Assembly (NCBI GenBank): GCA_017558545.1
Contig: JAFYUG010000106.1
Location: 1-6,218 of the forward strand
Reading direction: 5' to 3'
Source of the DNA: Oscillospiraceae bacterium
GTDB lineage: Bacteria; Bacillota; Clostridia; Oscillospirales; Oscillospiraceae
Length of the DNA stretch: 6,218 nucleotides
Below, piece by piece: positions 6,007 to 6,218 of this stretch. Both the position numbers and the translations under genes were made by a program. The stretch's first letter is position 1; every line of letters starts with the position of its first letter. The notes below the pieces were generated by a model. The model was given only the letters and a program-made list of their open reading frames with translations. It made no database searches and had not been told where the DNA came from.

Positions 6007-6015
6007 GAGTCCTCC
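6007..6015 (-). promoter_or_regulatory. Ribosome binding site deciding the DUF2804 start
   Basis: On the - strand GGGAGGA precedes the ATG at 6003 by about 6-7 bases, choosing that start over the in-frame ATG at 6030. Confidence 0.75.
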
Positions 6016-6043
6016 CGAAATAAAAATCAATAAATTCCGCTCA

Positions 6044-6065
6044 GAGCTTCCCCTGGGGGAAGCTC
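6044..6065. repeat. Perfect 10-bp-arm palindrome upstream of DUF2804
   Basis: GAGCTTCCCC (6044-6053) and GGGGAAGCTC (6056-6065) are exact inverted copies separated by TG. It lies about 40 bases upstream of the DUF2804 start. There is no T run next to it on either side, so it is not a classical terminator; it could form an mRNA leader hairpin or be a dispersed intergenic repeat. Confidence 0.7.
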
Positions 6066-6073
6066 AGCCTGTC

Positions 6074-6109
6074 AAAAAACAATGCTACCATCTTATGAGA
6101 TAGAGTAGC
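6074..6109 (-). terminator. Possible weak terminator reading leftwards
   Basis: On the - strand GCTAC...GTAGC (6105-6109 with 6084-6088) encloses a second small stem (ATCT/AGAT) and is followed by ATTGTTTTTT. This resembles an intrinsic terminator for a gene beyond the right edge, but the stem is short and interrupted. Confidence 0.35.
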
Positions 6110-6117
6110 GGGGGCGT

Positions 6118-6144
6118 GTGTAGGGGGCAAAGGGCCCCCTGCAC
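6118..6144. repeat. GC-rich hairpin with a GTAG at its foot
   Basis: GTGTAGGGGGC (6118-6128) pairs with GCCCCCTGCAC (6134-6144), 11 pairs including one G-T, around AAAGG. GTAG at 6120-6123 runs into the G-rich arm, recalling the head-plus-palindrome layout of REP elements, but the sequence is unrelated to the pair within the RAYT gene. Confidence 0.55.
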
Positions 6145-6156
6145 GTTAAAATCACT

Positions 6157-6187
6157 GCATTTTTGAGCGAAAATCGCTCAAAAATGC
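6157..6187. terminator. Long perfect hairpin, possible terminator of a gene beyond the right edge
   Basis: GCATTTTTGAGCGA (6157-6170) and TCGCTCAAAAATGC (6174-6187) form a perfect 14-bp stem around AAA. Short T-containing tails follow on both strands (TATTTTC on the +; AGTGATTTT on the -), so it could act as an imperfect terminator in either direction. Its arms contain A/T runs, so it may be a stem-loop repeat instead. Confidence 0.5.
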
Positions 6188-6218
6188 TATTTTCAGGGAG
6201 CCAAAAAAGTGGCTGCGC

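Noticed and set aside
4852..6033. A 393-codon open frame on the + strand opposite DUF2804
   Set aside because: It runs antisense to a clearly recognised gene, begins in the palindrome spacer, has no ribosome binding site and its translation resembles no family; it is a by-product of codon bias.
6047..6075. A perfect TTGACA on the - strand (6070-6075) as a -35 box for DUF2804
   Set aside because: At the proper distance the sequence is GGGAAG, inside the palindrome, with no -10-like box, so a promoter call is not supported.

Overview
The window looks like chromosomal DNA from a Bacillota (Firmicutes) bacterium, probably a gut-type Clostridia of the Oscillospirales/Ruminococcaceae kind. The reasons are a DUF896 (YnzC-like) small protein, which is a largely Firmicutes family; strong AGGAGG-type ribosome binding sites; a CotH/VTC/DUF4956 cluster; and many short palindromic repeats between genes. 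The placement is inferred from gene content, not from a marker gene.

Left part (1-2095, + strand): three tightly packed genes form the end of an operon that enters from outside the window. They are the C-terminal 239 codons of a CotH-family atypical kinase, a VTC-domain (polyphosphate polymerase-like) protein and a DUF4956 multi-pass membrane protein. The first two genes are separated by only a few bases or overlap at TAATG, and the third follows 17 bases later. The operon ends at a strong, symmetric intrinsic terminator (2116-2159). The trio probably forms a membrane-associated phospho-transfer or polyphosphate system whose function is not known.

Middle and right part (2158-6003, - strand, convergent with the first operon): reading leftwards, the genes are a DUF2804 protein, a MATE-family multidrug/solute exporter, a YfbR-type HD-domain 5'-deoxynucleotidase, a 71-aa DUF896 protein and a REP-associated tyrosine transposase (RAYT). 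From MATE to RAYT the gaps are only 14, 4 and 3 bases, so these four genes are likely co-transcribed and translationally coupled. The RAYT stop codon lies in the tail of the shared terminator.

The most striking structure is inside the RAYT gene. Two perfect 28-bp inverted copies of a REP-like element, each a GTAG head followed by a 20-bp palindrome, lie at 2360-2387 and 2527-2554. They flank the codons for the HUH catalytic motif and are translated in frame without stops. This resembles a REPIN (an inverted REP pair) placed within its own presumptive transposase.

The two longer non-coding stretches (4852-4965 and 6004-6218) are packed with short palindromes, but I see no RNA gene, riboswitch or convincing promoter in them. 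No CRISPR array, tRNA, rRNA or origin is visible.
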